From NCBI RefSeq assembly GCF_003387575.1, contig NZ_QUAB01000046.1, positions 186,001 through 250,000 on the forward strand: a DNA stretch of 64,000 bases, read 5' to 3'. Below are positions 24,171 to 33,160 of this stretch, piece after piece. Position 1 is the first letter of the stretch. Every line of letters starts with the position of its first letter. The notes under the pieces were generated by a model, which did no database searches, had not been told where the DNA came from, and was given only the letters and a program-made list of their open reading frames with translations. A program made the position numbers and the translations under genes. The stretch comes from Microbacterium bovistercoris. Lineage in GTDB: Bacteria; Actinomycetota; Actinomycetes; Actinomycetales; Microbacteriaceae.

Positions 24171-24179
24171 CCTGAGCGT

Positions 24180-24596
24180 ATGGATCGCACCGACTACTTC
24201 ACCGCCAAGCTCACTTTCGAGACCGATGCCAGCGACGTGTACGCAGCGCAGAAGGCCGGCGCGACCGCCGTGATCGTCGATGTGCGCTCCGATGAGGCCT
24301 GGGCGCAGGGACGGGTCGCGGGGGCCGTGCACATGCACTACAGCGAGATCGCGGAGCGCGCGCCCAAGGAGATCCCGGCCGGAAGTGCCGTGGTCGTGTA
24401 CTGCTGGAGTCCCGGATGCAACGCGGGCGCGAAGGGCGCACTCGAGTTCGCCAAGCTCGGATACGAAGTGCGCGAGATGATCGGCGGATTCGAGTACTGG
24501 GTGCGCGAGGGCTACCCGGTGGAGAACGCCGACGGCGTGCACCGACGTCCGATCGACCCGAACACCGGCGTCCCCCGCATCCGCACGCACGCCTGA
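24180..24596 (+). CDS. Rhodanese-like sulfurtransferase domain protein
   Basis: 138-residue single rhodanese domain. The substrate-site motif VIVDVRSDEAWAQGRVAGAVH is followed by the active-site loop YCWSPGCNAGAKGA, whose first cysteine is the likely persulfide carrier. The C-terminus adds a short tail (HRRPIDPNTGVPRIRTHA). Such proteins transfer sulfane sulfur in the cytoplasm. ATG at 24180 is 9 nt after the ThrRS-like stop. The stop codon TAG begins TAGCCT (24168-24173), a -10-like hexamer 6 nt before this start, so the gene may also have its own leaderless transcript. Confidence 0.9.
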   Translation: MDRTDYFTAKLTFETDASDVYAAQKAGATAVIVDVRSDEAWAQGRVAGAVHMHYSEIAERAPKEIPAGSAVVVYCWSPGCNAGAKGALEFAKLGYEVREMIGGFEYWVREGYPVENADGVHRRPIDPNTGVPRIRTHA

Positions 24597-24618
24597 GCGC
24601 GCGGCCTCAGCCATCGGA

Positions 24619-24660
24619 CACAGAGAAAGCCCCCGGCCGGAGCCGGGGGCTTTCTCTGTG
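24619..24660. terminator. Bidirectional terminator between rhodanese gene and ctaF
   Basis: Perfect 19-bp stem with a CGGA loop (CACAGAGAAAGCCCCCGGC and its complement). The AGAAA/TTTCT ends supply a short U-rich tail in both directions, and it lies between convergent genes, so it can serve both. Confidence 0.9.
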
Positions 24661-24666
24661 GAATCG

Positions 24667-25083
24667 TCAGCGGGCGAAGTGCCCGCGGTAGTACTCGTAG
24701 ACCCATCCGACGATGGCGACGACGAAGATCGCAAGGCCGATCGGGAGCAGGAACTGGCCGACCGCCATGCCGATCAGGAAGATCGCGGCGGAGCCGGCGA
24801 GCACCAGCGGCCACCAGGACCACGGGCTGAACTCGCCGAGCTCGGGGTCACCGTCATCGATGTCCGCCGTGAGGATGTCCTCGGGCAGTTCACCGCCCTG
24901 CGCCTTGTAGGTGCGGTGCAGGTAGAGCGCGATCATCGCGCCCATGAAGGCGACGAAGAGCAGTGCGACGGCCCCGACCCACTCGACGTGGTTCTCGGAG
25001 ATGAGGTTCCATCCCACGTACACACCGGTCGTGATCAGGAAGAAGACGGTGAGGACCCACCACAGGACGACGTTGGAGCGCAT
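24667..25083 (-). CDS. ctaF: Cytochrome c oxidase subunit IV (actinobacterial)
   Basis: 138-residue membrane protein with four hydrophobic segments (VLWWVLTVFFLITTGVYVGW, WVGAVALLFVAFMGAMIALY, WWPLVLAGSAAIFLIGMAV, FLLPIGLAIFVVAIVGWVY), the pattern of the actinobacteria-specific CtaF subunit of the aa3 oxidase. It is the last gene of ctaC-ctaD-ctaF, starting 3 nt after ctaD, and ends at a shared terminator. Confidence 0.94.
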   Translation of the reverse strand: MRSNVVLWWVLTVFFLITTGVYVGWNLISENHVEWVGAVALLFVAFMGAMIALYLHRTYKAQGGELPEDILTADIDDGDPELGEFSPWSWWPLVLAGSAAIFLIGMAVGQFLLPIGLAIFVVAIVGWVYEYYRGHFAR

Positions 25084-25086
25084 GGG

Positions 25087-26814
25087 TTACTTCGCCTCTC
25101 CTGCCGCGGCGGCAACCGGGTGCTCCGCAGCCTCGGGGTGGTTCAGGTCGAACGCGGGACGCTCGCTGCGGATGCGCGGGATCGACGTGAAGTTGTGACG
25201 GGGCGGCGGGCAGCTGGTCGCCCACTCGAGCGATGCGCCGTAGCCCCACGGGTCGTTGACGGTCACCTTCGGCGCCTTGCGAGCCGTGATCCACACGTTC
25301 AGGAAGAACGGCAGCATCGAGGCACCGAGGATGATCGCACCGATGGTCGAGACCTGGTTCTGCCACTCCCAGTTGTCGTACGCCGAGTAGTCGGCGTAAC
25401 GACGCGGCATGCCGTCGACGCCCAGCCAGTGCTGCACGAGGAAGGTCATGTGGAAGCCGATGAACAGCATCCAGAAGTGGATGTAGCCGAGGCGCTCGTT
25501 GAGCATGCGTCCCGTCCACTTCGGCCACCAGAAGTAGAAGCCGGCGAACATCGCGAAGACGACGGTGCCGAACACCACGTAGTGGAAGTGCGCCACGACG
25601 AAGTAGGAGTCGCTGAGGTGGAAGTCCAGCGGCGGGGCGGCCAGGATGACGCCGGTCAGACCACCGAACACGAACGACACCAGGAAGCCCAGCGCGAACA
25701 CCATCGGCGTCTCGAACGTGATAGATCCTCGCCACATCGTGCCGATCCAGTTGAAGATCTTCACACCCGTCGGGACGGCGATGAGCATGGTCATCAGCGC
25801 GAAGAACGGCAGCAGGACTCCACCGGTGACGTACATGTGGTGCGCCCACACCGCCACCGACAGCGCGGCGATCGAGATGGTCGCGTACACCAGCGTCTTG
25901 TATCCGAAGATCGGCTTGCGGCTGAACACCGGGAAGATCTCGGAGACGATGCCGAAGAACGGCAGCGCGATGATGTAGACCTCGGGGTGACCGAAGAACC
26001 AGAACAGGTGCTGCCACAGCAGGACACCGCCGTTGGCCGGGTCGTAGATGTGCGCGCCGAGGATGCGGTCCGCGGCCGCGGCGAACATGGCCGCGGCGAG
26101 CACCGGGAACGCCATCAGGATCAGCAGGCTGGTGATGAGCGTGTTCCACGAGAAGATCGGCATGCGCCACATCGTCATGCCAGGAGCGCGCATGGTGATG
26201 ACGGTGGTGATGAAGTTCACCGCGCCGAGGATGGTGCCGAAACCGGACATACCGAGGCCGACCATCCAGAGGTTTCCTCCGGCACCCGGCGAGAACGATG
26301 CGCTCGCCAGCGGCTGATAGGCGAACCAGCCGAACGAGGCGGCACCCTGCGGGGTGAGGAAGCCGGCGACGGCGATGATCGAGCCGAACAGGAACAGCCA
26401 GAACGCGAAGGCGTTCAGACGCGGGAACGCGACGTCGGGAGCACCGATCTGCAGCGGCAGGATCGCGTTTGCGAAGCCCGCGAACAGCGGCGTCGCGAAC
26501 ATGAGCAGCATGATCGTGCCGTGCATCGTGAACAGCTGGTTGTACTGCTCCTTGGTCGGCACGATCTGCATGCCGGGAGCGAACAGCTCTGCGCGGATGA
26601 CCAGGGCCATCACACCGCCGAGCAGGAAGAACAGCACCGATGCGATGAGGTACATGTACCCGATCGTCTTGTGGTCGGTGGAGGTCAGCCACTTGACGAC
26701 GATGTTGCCCTTCTGCTCCACGCGGGAGGAGGACAGCAGCGCGGCCTGGCGCGCCGGGATCGTCGTGGGGCGGCCCCGCGGCGTCTCGGTCTGTGGTTCT
26801 GCGGTCGTCGTCAT
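25087..26814 (-). CDS. ctaD: Cytochrome c oxidase subunit I
   Basis: 575-residue catalytic subunit of the aa3 oxidase that reduces O2 to water and pumps protons. It carries haem a, haem a3 and CuB. CuB ligands and the cross-linked His-Tyr region lie in [10 protein letters not shown] and in [11 protein letters not shown]; haem a and a3 histidines lie in [14 protein letters not shown]. About twelve membrane segments are present. ATG at 26814 gives the normal N-terminus. It lies 3 nt after ctaC, forming the operon with ctaF. Confidence 0.97.
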   Translation of the reverse strand: MTTTAEPQTETPRGRPTTIPARQAALLSSSRVEQKGNIVVKWLTSTDHKTIGYMYLIASVLFFLLGGVMALVIRAELFAPGMQIVPTKEQYNQLFTMHGTIMLLMFATPLFAGFANAILPLQIGAPDVAFPRLNAFAFWLFLFGSIIAVAGFLTPQGAASFGWFAYQPLASASFSPGAGGNLWMVGLGMSGFGTILGAVNFITTVITMRAPGMTMWRMPIFSWNTLITSLLILMAFPVLAAAMFAAAADRILGAHIYDPANGGVLLWQHLFWFFGHPEVYIIALPFFGIVSEIFPVFSRKPIFGYKTLVYATISIAALSVAVWAHHMYVTGGVLLPFFALMTMLIAVPTGVKIFNWIGTMWRGSITFETPMVFALGFLVSFVFGGLTGVILAAPPLDFHLSDSYFVVAHFHYVVFGTVVFAMFAGFYFWWPKWTGRMLNERLGYIHFWMLFIGFHMTFLVQHWLGVDGMPRRYADYSAYDNWEWQNQVSTIGAIILGASMLPFFLNVWITARKAPKVTVNDPWGYGASLEWATSCPPPRHNFTSIPRIRSERPAFDLNHPEAAEHPVAAAAGEAK

Positions 26815-26817
26815 GGC

Positions 26818-27717
26818 TTACTCCTCTTCCTTCGCGCCCGAGTTCGATCCGGTACCCGGAAGGTTGGACAGACGATCGTAGGCATCGGTGATGTCACCGG
26901 TGTTGCCCTTGTCGCGCAGCGTGTCGAGGTACTCCTCGTAGTCCGCCTGGGACACGACCTTGACGTTGAACAGCATCATCGAGTGGTACTCGCCGCACAG
27001 CTCGGCGCACTTTCCGTCGTACTCGCCGATACGGGTCGGGATGAAGGACCAGGAGTTGTCCTTCCCGATGTACATGTCCTTCTTGTAGAGGAAGTCGATG
27101 ATCCAGAACGAGTGGATGACGTCGCGCGACTGGAGGTCGATCTTGACCTTCTGATCGACGGGCAGCACGAGCGTGGGCAGCGCGTCGCGATCGATGTCGC
27201 CCGCCTCGTCGGGCTGCGCCTGCACGCCCATCGTCCACACGGCGTCGGAGTTGTCCTTCTCTTCACCGTCGTACTGGAAGTCCCACGCCCACTGCTTGGC
27301 GATCGCGGTGACCTCGACGTCGGGATCGGTCCACTGGGTCTCGATCTCGGTCTGATCACGCGCGGTGAAGAAGAACATGCCCATGATGAAGATGAGCGGG
27401 ATCACCGTGTAGAGGATCTCGATCGGCATGTTGTAGCGGAGCTGCACGGGGAGGCCGGTCTGGCCCTTGCGCCGGCGGTAGACCGCCAGCGCCCAGCCCA
27501 TCAGACCCCAGGTGATGATGCCGACGGCAAGCAGCACGATCCAGGAGTTGACCCACAGCGAGGAAACCCGCTCGGTCTGGTTCGTGGCGGCGGTGCCGCC
27601 CTCTACGAAGCCCGGAAGGAAGCCATTGCGCTCGGAGACGGAGCATCCCGCCAAGACAATGGCTGTCACGATTCCCAGTGGGATCGCGACCCAACGAAGG
27701 CGGCGTTTCGAAGGCAC
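26818..27717 (-). CDS. ctaC: Cytochrome c oxidase subunit II
   Basis: 299-residue subunit that holds the CuA electron-entry site outside the membrane. A lipoprotein-type signal ends in IVLAGCSVS. Two membrane segments follow (VNSWIVLLAVGIITWGLMG and LYTVIPLIFIMGMFFFTA). CuA ligands are in VIHSFWIIDF and CAELCGEYHSMM. The C-terminal tail is acidic. As the oxidase receives electrons directly from QcrC in actinobacteria, no free cytochrome c docking is expected. Confidence 0.96.
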   Translation of the reverse strand: MPSKRRLRWVAIPLGIVTAIVLAGCSVSERNGFLPGFVEGGTAATNQTERVSSLWVNSWIVLLAVGIITWGLMGWALAVYRRRKGQTGLPVQLRYNMPIEILYTVIPLIFIMGMFFFTARDQTEIETQWTDPDVEVTAIAKQWAWDFQYDGEEKDNSDAVWTMGVQAQPDEAGDIDRDALPTLVLPVDQKVKIDLQSRDVIHSFWIIDFLYKKDMYIGKDNSWSFIPTRIGEYDGKCAELCGEYHSMMLFNVKVVSQADYEEYLDTLRDKGNTGDITDAYDRLSNLPGTGSNSGAKEEE

Positions 27718-27781
27718 GGTGCACCTTTCAGATCACGGACAGGGGCAACCCAAGTCTAGGGCAACCTCACACCTGATTCAT

Positions 27782-27800
27782 GCCAACCACGCAGGTTGGC
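27782..27800. terminator. Small hairpin after the IscA/ErpA-type gene
   Basis: Perfect 7-bp stem GCCAACC / GGTTGGC with a 5-nt loop, 6 nt after the stop codon of the reverse-strand gene at 27807. Short and without a U-tract; a plausible weak terminator. Confidence 0.45.
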
Positions 27801-27806
27801 GGCGGG

Positions 27807-28169
27807 TCAGTGGAAGCTGTCGCCGCAGGCGCAGGACCCCTGAGCGTTCGGGTTGTCGATCGTGAACCCCTGCTCCGAGATGGTGTCCTTGAAGTCGATC
27901 GAGGCACCGTCGAGGTACGGGATGCTCATGTTGTCGACGATGACCTCGACGCCGTCGAAGTCGACCGTCTCGTCGCCGTCGAGGTATCGCTCGTCGAAGT
28001 AGAGCTGGTAGATCAGGCCGGAGCATCCGCCGGGCTGGACGGCCACGCGCAGACGCAGGTCGTCACGGCCCTCCTGCTCGAGCAGGCTCTTCACCTTCTG
28101 TGCGGCGGCGTCGGTCAGGCCGACGCCGTGCGCGCGGGTGCTCGTCTCGGTCAGCGTGGTGTCGCTCAT
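27807..28169 (-). CDS. erpA: A-type iron-sulfur carrier (IscA/ErpA)
   Basis: 120-residue A-type carrier that delivers Fe-S clusters to apoproteins. The three conserved cysteines are in QPGGCSGL and GSCACGDSF. Length and motifs are normal for the family. It lies beside ctaCDF, and nearby QcrA and the NasC/NasB proteins need clusters, but the carrier is general. Its symbol is uncertain between erpA and iscA-like names. Confidence 0.92.
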   Translation of the reverse strand: MSDTTLTETSTRAHGVGLTDAAAQKVKSLLEQEGRDDLRLRVAVQPGGCSGLIYQLYFDERYLDGDETVDFDGVEVIVDNMSIPYLDGASIDFKDTISEQGFTIDNPNAQGSCACGDSFH

Positions 28170-28250
28170 GTCACTCCTTGAGTACTCGTGCGGCGCGGGC
28201 GCCGCCCCGTTCGCAGTCTACCGCCGCGTGGCTCGGGGCGGCCTGCTCCC

Positions 28251-29663
28251 TCAGCTCTGCGCCGCGCGGTTCATCCGTGCGAGCAGGAGCGCCTCTGCGC
28301 GCACCGCATTGCGGAAGGTCTCCAGGTGCAGGGACTCGTTCGGGCTGTGCGCGCGCGAGTGCGGGTCCTCGACACCCGTGACCAGGATCTGCGCACCGGG
28401 GAACTCGCGCACGAGATCGGCGATGAACGGGATGGATCCGCCGACGCCGAGGTCGATCGGCGCCACGCCGTAGCCGTCCGCCATCGCCCCGCGGGTGAGC
28501 TCGACAGCCCATCCGGTCGTGTCCACGAGGAATCCGTCGCCGAGGTCCACGTCGCTGAAGGTCAGCTCCGCGCCGAACGGCGCATGCGCCCGCAGGTGCG
28601 CTTCCAGGGCCGCGTAGGCGTCCGCCGCCCGCTGGCCGGGGGCGACGCGCGAACTGATCACGACGCTCACCTCCGGCAGCAGCGTGTTGGATGCCGCTTC
28701 GACGCTGGTCGCGTCGATGCCCGTGACCGTCACGGAGGGCTTGTTCCAGATGCGGCTCAGAATCTCGTCGCGCCCGATCGGCGACACACCGGGGAGCAGG
28801 CCGGTCTCGTCGCGCAGCGTGTCCTCGCCGTAGGCCGGCGTCTCTGCATCCCTGGCCCCCAGCCCCTCGACGGCCACTGCGCCGTCGGCATCCCACAGGG
28901 TGGCCAGCAGCGTGACCGCCGCCATCATCGCGTCGGGAACCGCCCCGCCGAACATGCCCGAATGCGAGGCGTGCTCCAGCGTGCGGATCTTCAGCGTGAA
29001 CCGCGCGTTCCCGCGCAGCGAGACGGTCAGTCCCGGCGTGCTCTGATCCCAGTTGCCCGAGTCGGCGACGACGATCGCGTCGGCGCGCAGCGCGTCGGCG
29101 TTGTCGGAGAGGAACTGCGCGAAGGATCGGGAGCCGTACTCCTCCTCTCCCTCGATGAACAGCGAGACGCCGAGGTCGAAATCGTCGCCGAGGACCTCGG
29201 ACACCGCGCGCAGCGAAGCGATGTGCGACATGATGCCCGCCTTGTCGTCTGCGGCGCCGCGCCCGTAGAGGCGGCCGTCACGGACGGTCGGCTCGAACGG
29301 CGGCGTCTCCCAGAGTGCTTCGTCGCCGTGCGGCTGCACGTCGTGGTGGGCGTAGAGCAGGATCGTCGGGCGTCCGTTGCGAGCCTTCCTGGTCGCCAGG
29401 ACGGCGGGCTGTCCCATCTCGTCGGTCCCGGGGATCGCGGCGCGCAGCACGCGCACCTCGTCGAAGACGCCGGTGCCCCTGGCCAGGTCGGCCACCGCGT
29501 CGGCGCTGCGCTCCAGCTGCGTCTGGTCGAATGCGGGCCAGGCGATGCCGGGGATGCGCACGAGCGCACCGAGGTCGGAGAGGGCAGCGGGGATGCCGGT
29601 CGCGACCGCTTCCAGGACGGATGCGTCCTGCTCGGCGGACGACGGGGAGGAGATGGTGGTCAT
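28251..29663 (-). CDS. M20-family dipeptidase/metallopeptidase
   Basis: 470-residue zinc peptidase of the M20 family. Metal and catalytic residues are visible in LLYAHHDVQP (first His, Asp), GRGAADDKAGI (bridging Asp), and FIEGEEEYGS (general-base Glu, metal Glu). A dimerisation domain occupies the middle (LKIRTLEHASHSGMFGG). The C-terminal metal His is in VTGVEDPHSRAHSPNE. It likely cleaves dipeptides or N-acylated amino acids in the cytoplasm. ATG at 29663 lies 7 nt after a TAAGAT hexamer on its strand, suggesting a near-leaderless mRNA; a longer start is not supported. Confidence 0.92.
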   Translation of the reverse strand: MTTISSPSSAEQDASVLEAVATGIPAALSDLGALVRIPGIAWPAFDQTQLERSADAVADLARGTGVFDEVRVLRAAIPGTDEMGQPAVLATRKARNGRPTILLYAHHDVQPHGDEALWETPPFEPTVRDGRLYGRGAADDKAGIMSHIASLRAVSEVLGDDFDLGVSLFIEGEEEYGSRSFAQFLSDNADALRADAIVVADSGNWDQSTPGLTVSLRGNARFTLKIRTLEHASHSGMFGGAVPDAMMAAVTLLATLWDADGAVAVEGLGARDAETPAYGEDTLRDETGLLPGVSPIGRDEILSRIWNKPSVTVTGIDATSVEAASNTLLPEVSVVISSRVAPGQRAADAYAALEAHLRAHAPFGAELTFSDVDLGDGFLVDTTGWAVELTRGAMADGYGVAPIDLGVGGSIPFIADLVREFPGAQILVTGVEDPHSRAHSPNESLHLETFRNAVRAEALLLARMNRAAQS

Positions 29664-29699
29664 GCGAGTAATCTTAAGGAACGATCCCCGATCCACGAC

Positions 29700-30275
29700 A
29701 TGAGGACTGCTGTGCCCGCTTCCACTCCCCCCGCCAGCGACGACGCCCCCGAGACGCCCGCCGTCGGCAAGGGCCGCGCCACCCCGAAGCGCTCCGAGCA
29801 GGAGGCCGCGCGCCGTCGCCCCCTCGTGGCTGACACCAAGGAGGCCCGCGCCGCGGCGAAGGCCGACCTGCAGGCGCGTCGCAACCGCGCCCGCATCGGC
29901 ATGGAGAACGGCGAGGAGAAGTATCTGCCGCCGCGCGACAAGGGCCCGCAGCGCCGCTGGGTGCGCGACTACGTCGACGCCGGCTGGCATCTCAGCGAGT
30001 GGGTGATGGCGATGATGATCGTCGTCATCATCGCGGCACTGATGCCGATCACGACGATCGCGTACGGCGCCATGATCGCGCTCTGGATCTTCATGCTGCT
30101 CGCCGTGCTCGACATGGTCCTGCTCGCGTGGCGCGTGAAGCGCAAGGCCGCGGCGAAGTTCGGCAAGGAGCGCCTGGAGCGCGGTCTGGGCTGGTACGCC
30201 GCGATGCGCTCCCTGCAGATGCGCTTCATGCGCCTGCCCAAGGCTCAGGTCAAGCGCGGCCAGTACCCCGACTGA
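29700..30275 (+). CDS. DUF3043 membrane protein
   Basis: 191-residue actinobacterial protein with a long charged N-terminal region (GKGRATPKRSEQEAARRRPL), a conserved RDKGPQRRWVRDYVD stretch, two membrane segments near residues 100-145, and a basic C-terminus. DUF3043 proteins are confined to actinobacteria and have no assigned function. ATG at 29700 is used; a GTG four codons later is possible. It is divergent from the M20 gene with only 36 bp between starts. Confidence 0.88.
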   Translation: MRTAVPASTPPASDDAPETPAVGKGRATPKRSEQEAARRRPLVADTKEARAAAKADLQARRNRARIGMENGEEKYLPPRDKGPQRRWVRDYVDAGWHLSEWVMAMMIVVIIAALMPITTIAYGAMIALWIFMLLAVLDMVLLAWRVKRKAAAKFGKERLERGLGWYAAMRSLQMRFMRLPKAQVKRGQYPD

Positions 30276-30298
30276 CCCTTCGACAGGCTCAGGGACCC
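30274..30298. repeat. Short intergenic repeat-like element
   Basis: GACCCTTCGACAGGCTCAGG followed by GACCC, right after the DUF3043 stop. I recognise the CCCTTCGACAGGCTCAGGG motif as a common intergenic palindrome-like element in Microbacteriaceae genomes; only this copy is clear here. Its arms (CCCT...AGGG) can pair weakly. Confidence 0.4.
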
Positions 30299-30311
30299 AG
30301 GATTCTGCTGA

Positions 30312-31340
30312 TCAGCGAGCTGCGCTGCGCAGTCCGCGGTTGATCTGGCGCGCCCAGAACGGTCCGCGGTACAGGAATGCCGTGTAGCCCTGCACCAGCG
30401 TGGCCCCGGCATCCAGGCGCTTCTGCACGTCTTCCGCAGTCTCCACTCCCCCGACGGCGATCACGCAGAAGTCGGCGGGTACGGCTGCGCGCACGACGGC
30501 GAGCACGTCCAGCGAGCGCTGCTTCAGCGGCGCTCCGGAGAGCCCGCCCGCCCCCGCAGCCTCGACGACGGCCGGATCGGTGACCAGGCCCTCACGACCG
30601 ATCGTGGTGTTGTGCGCGATGATGCCGGCGAGCCCTTCGGACACCGCCATCGCGGCGATCGCGGCAATCTCCTCATCCGGCAGGTCGGGGGCGATCTTCA
30701 CGAGCAGCGGGGTCTCGCCCGCGGCATCCTTCACCGCGCGCAGCAGCGGTGCGAGCGTCTCGACGGCCTGCAGTCCGCGCAGGCCGGGAGTGTTCGGCGA
30801 GGAGACGTTCACGGCCAGGTAATCGGCCAGCGGCGCCAGTCGAGTCGCGGATGCCACGTAGTCGGCCGTCGCGTTCTCGACGTCGACGACCCGGCTCTTG
30901 CCGATGTTCACGCCGATCACCGTCTTCGGGGCGCGGCGGCGCAGCCTGCGGAGGCGCTTCGCCGCGGCATCCGCTCCTTCGTTGTTGAAGCCCATCCGGT
31001 TGATGACCGCGCGATCGGCGACGAGCCGGAACAGCCGGGGCTTCGGGTTGCCGTCCTGCGGGATCGCGGTGACGGTGCCGACCTCGACGTGACCGAACCC
31101 GAGCGCGGCGAGGCCGCGCACACCGACGGCGTTCTTGTCGAATCCGGCGGCCACGCCGAAGGGCGAGGGGAACGACAGGCCCAGCGCCTGCACGCGCTGC
31201 TCGGGCCGAGGCCTGGTCAGCCCGCCGGCGACCCACGAGAACGGAGGCACGCCGGCCACCCGGATCACGGCCATACCGGCGTGGTGCGCGAACTCCGGAT
31301 CGAAGCGCGAGAGGACGAGGCGGAAGAGCAGCGGATACAT
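30312..31340 (-). CDS. pyrD: Quinone-dependent dihydroorotate dehydrogenase
   Basis: 342-residue class 2 enzyme that oxidises dihydroorotate to orotate at the membrane with menaquinone as acceptor. The N-terminal helix pair that enters the membrane is MYPLLFRLVLSRFDPEFAHH. FMN and substrate motifs: PFGVAAGFDKNA, VINRMGFNNEG, YLAVNVSSPNTPGLR (catalytic Ser), GIIAHNTT, GGLSGAPL and VIAVGGV. ATG at 31340 is chosen since the family begins there. It is separate from other pyr genes. nrdR lies 10 nt upstream on the same strand. Confidence 0.96.
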   Translation of the reverse strand: MYPLLFRLVLSRFDPEFAHHAGMAVIRVAGVPPFSWVAGGLTRPRPEQRVQALGLSFPSPFGVAAGFDKNAVGVRGLAALGFGHVEVGTVTAIPQDGNPKPRLFRLVADRAVINRMGFNNEGADAAAKRLRRLRRRAPKTVIGVNIGKSRVVDVENATADYVASATRLAPLADYLAVNVSSPNTPGLRGLQAVETLAPLLRAVKDAAGETPLLVKIAPDLPDEEIAAIAAMAVSEGLAGIIAHNTTIGREGLVTDPAVVEAAGAGGLSGAPLKQRSLDVLAVVRAAVPADFCVIAVGGVETAEDVQKRLDAGATLVQGYTAFLYRGPFWARQINRGLRSAAR

Positions 31341-31350
31341 CCCTGCCAGA

Positions 31351-31821
31351 TTACCGGTCGGCGGCACCGGCCTTCGCACGGTCGGCGCGCAACTCGCCGA
31401 TGGCGGTCTCGAAGTCCTCGAGCGAGTCGAAGGCCTGGTAGACGCTGGCGAAGCGCAGGAATGCCACTTCGTCGAGCTCGCGCAGCGGTCCGAGGATGGC
31501 CAGCCCGATCTCGTTGGTGTCCAGCTGCGAGACGCCTGTCTGCCGGACCGCCTCCTCCACGCGCTGAGCGAGGACTGCGAGATCCGCCTCCGTCACCGGA
31601 CGCCCCTGGCAGGCCTTGCGCACGCCGGAGATGACCTTGTCACGGCTGAACGGCTCGACGACGCCGGACCGCTTGATCACCGCGAGGCTCGCCGTCTCGG
31701 TCGTCGTGAAGCGCCCGCCGCACTCGGGACACTGGCGTCTGCGGCGGATCGACAGTCCGTCGTCGCTGGTGCGCGAATCGATCACGCGGGAGTCCGGATG
31801 CCGGCAGAAGGGGCAGTGCAT
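31351..31821 (-). CDS. nrdR: Transcriptional repressor NrdR
   Basis: 156-residue repressor of ribonucleotide reductase genes. The N-terminal zinc ribbon is [17 protein letters not shown] with [13 protein letters not shown]; an ATP-cone follows ([20 protein letters not shown]). It senses the ATP/dATP ratio and binds NrdR boxes upstream of nrd operons. No nrd gene is in the window. The C-terminal tail extends past the ATP-cone ([17 protein letters not shown]). Confidence 0.96.
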   Translation of the reverse strand: MHCPFCRHPDSRVIDSRTSDDGLSIRRRRQCPECGGRFTTTETASLAVIKRSGVVEPFSRDKVISGVRKACQGRPVTEADLAVLAQRVEEAVRQTGVSQLDTNEIGLAILGPLRELDEVAFLRFASVYQAFDSLEDFETAIGELRADRAKAGAADR

Positions 31822-31844
31822 GATGCTCCAGAGTACTCGCCGGA

Positions 31845-33155
31845 TCAGCTCACGGCGGTGAAGCGCGCCTCAACGGCCTCGCCGTGAGCCGGCAGCCCCT
31901 CGATCTCGGCGAGTGCGACGACACCCTCGCGCACCAGGGCGAGGGCCTCCCGATCGTAGGAGATCACCTGCTGCGGGCGGAGGAAGGTGTACGCCCCGAG
32001 ACCCGGCGCGTAGCGGGCCTGCCCGCCGGTCGGCAGCACGTGGTTGCTGCCCGCCATGTAGTCGCCAAGACTCACGGGCGTCTGGTCACCGAGGAACACC
32101 GCCCCCGCGCTCGTGAAGTCGCCCGCAGCCTCGTCGGCATCGGCCAGGTGCAGTTCGAGGTGCTCCGGAGCGTAGGCGTTGCTGAAGGCGACGGCCATGG
32201 CGCGGTCGTCGACCAGGACGATCGCCGACTGCGGGCCGCTCAGCGAGACCTGGACGCGTGCGCTGTGCCTGGTGCGTGCGGTCAGGGTGCTGACCTGCTC
32301 CGCCACACGCTCGGCGAGCTCGGGCGAGTCCGTCACGAGCACGGCCGAGGCCTGCTCGTCGTGCTCGGCCTGGCTGATGAGATCCGCCGCGACGAGCACC
32401 GGGTCGGCATCGGCATCCGCAACGATCAGGATCTCGGTGGCCCCCGCTTCGGAGTCGGTGCCGACGATTCCGGCGACGGCGCGCTTGGCCGATGCGACGT
32501 AGTTGTTCCCGGGTCCTGCGACCACGTCCACCGGATCGAGACCGAGGCTGTCCACGCCCCAGGCGAGGGCGCCGATCGCGCCGGCACCGCCCATCGCGTA
32601 CACCTCGTCGATGCCCAGCAGGGCCGCGGCCGCGAGGATGGTCGGATCGATCCGCCCGGCGTGGGCGCTCTGCGCCGGCGATGCGAGCGCGATGCTCCTG
32701 ACGCCTGCGACCTGGGCCGGGACGACGTTCATCACGACGCTGGATGCCAGTGCCGCCTTGCCCCCGGGGATGTACACGCCCACTCGGTCGACCGGCTGCC
32801 AGCGCTGCACGATGCGCGCGCCGGGGCCGATCTCGGTGGTGCGCGAGTCCGGCACCTGCGCCGCGGATCCGCGGCGCACCCTGTCGATGGCGGCCTCGAG
32901 CGCCGCGCGGACGCGAGGATCGACCGACGCGAGCGCCTCGGCGAGGTGCTCCGCGGGAACGCGGATCTCGTGCCCGCTCACGCCGTCGAACCGCTCCGCC
33001 TGTTCGCGGAGCGACTCCTCGCCGCGACGGTGCACGTCGTCGACGATGCGCGCGGCGGTGTCCAGCGCCTCGGCGCGGGCCTGCACGGCCCGCGGGACGG
33101 CGGCGAGCATTGCCGCGGCGGAGAGTTCCTGTCCGCGGAGGTCGATGGTGCGCAC
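31845..33155 (-). CDS. hisD: Histidinol dehydrogenase
   Basis: 436-residue zinc enzyme for the last two oxidations of histidine synthesis. Motifs: [44 protein letters not shown] (zinc ligands), [11 protein letters not shown] (catalytic Glu-His pair) and [10 protein letters not shown]. Length equals the E. coli enzyme. It stands alone in the window without other his genes, downstream of a membrane protein gene 5 nt away. Confidence 0.96.
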   Translation of the reverse strand: MRTIDLRGQELSAAAMLAAVPRAVQARAEALDTAARIVDDVHRRGEESLREQAERFDGVSGHEIRVPAEHLAEALASVDPRVRAALEAAIDRVRRGSAAQVPDSRTTEIGPGARIVQRWQPVDRVGVYIPGGKAALASSVVMNVVPAQVAGVRSIALASPAQSAHAGRIDPTILAAAALLGIDEVYAMGGAGAIGALAWGVDSLGLDPVDVVAGPGNNYVASAKRAVAGIVGTDSEAGATEILIVADADADPVLVAADLISQAEHDEQASAVLVTDSPELAERVAEQVSTLTARTRHSARVQVSLSGPQSAIVLVDDRAMAVAFSNAYAPEHLELHLADADEAAGDFTSAGAVFLGDQTPVSLGDYMAGSNHVLPTGGQARYAPGLGAYTFLRPQQVISYDREALALVREGVVALAEIEGLPAHGEAVEARFTAVS

Positions 33156-33160
33156 CAGGG

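Noticed and set aside
24658..27759. A 1033-residue forward frame opposite ctaF-ctaD-ctaC
   Set aside because: It lies fully antisense to three well-recognised oxidase genes; its composition (Arg/Asp/His/Val-rich, no motifs) is typical of shadows in GC-rich DNA.
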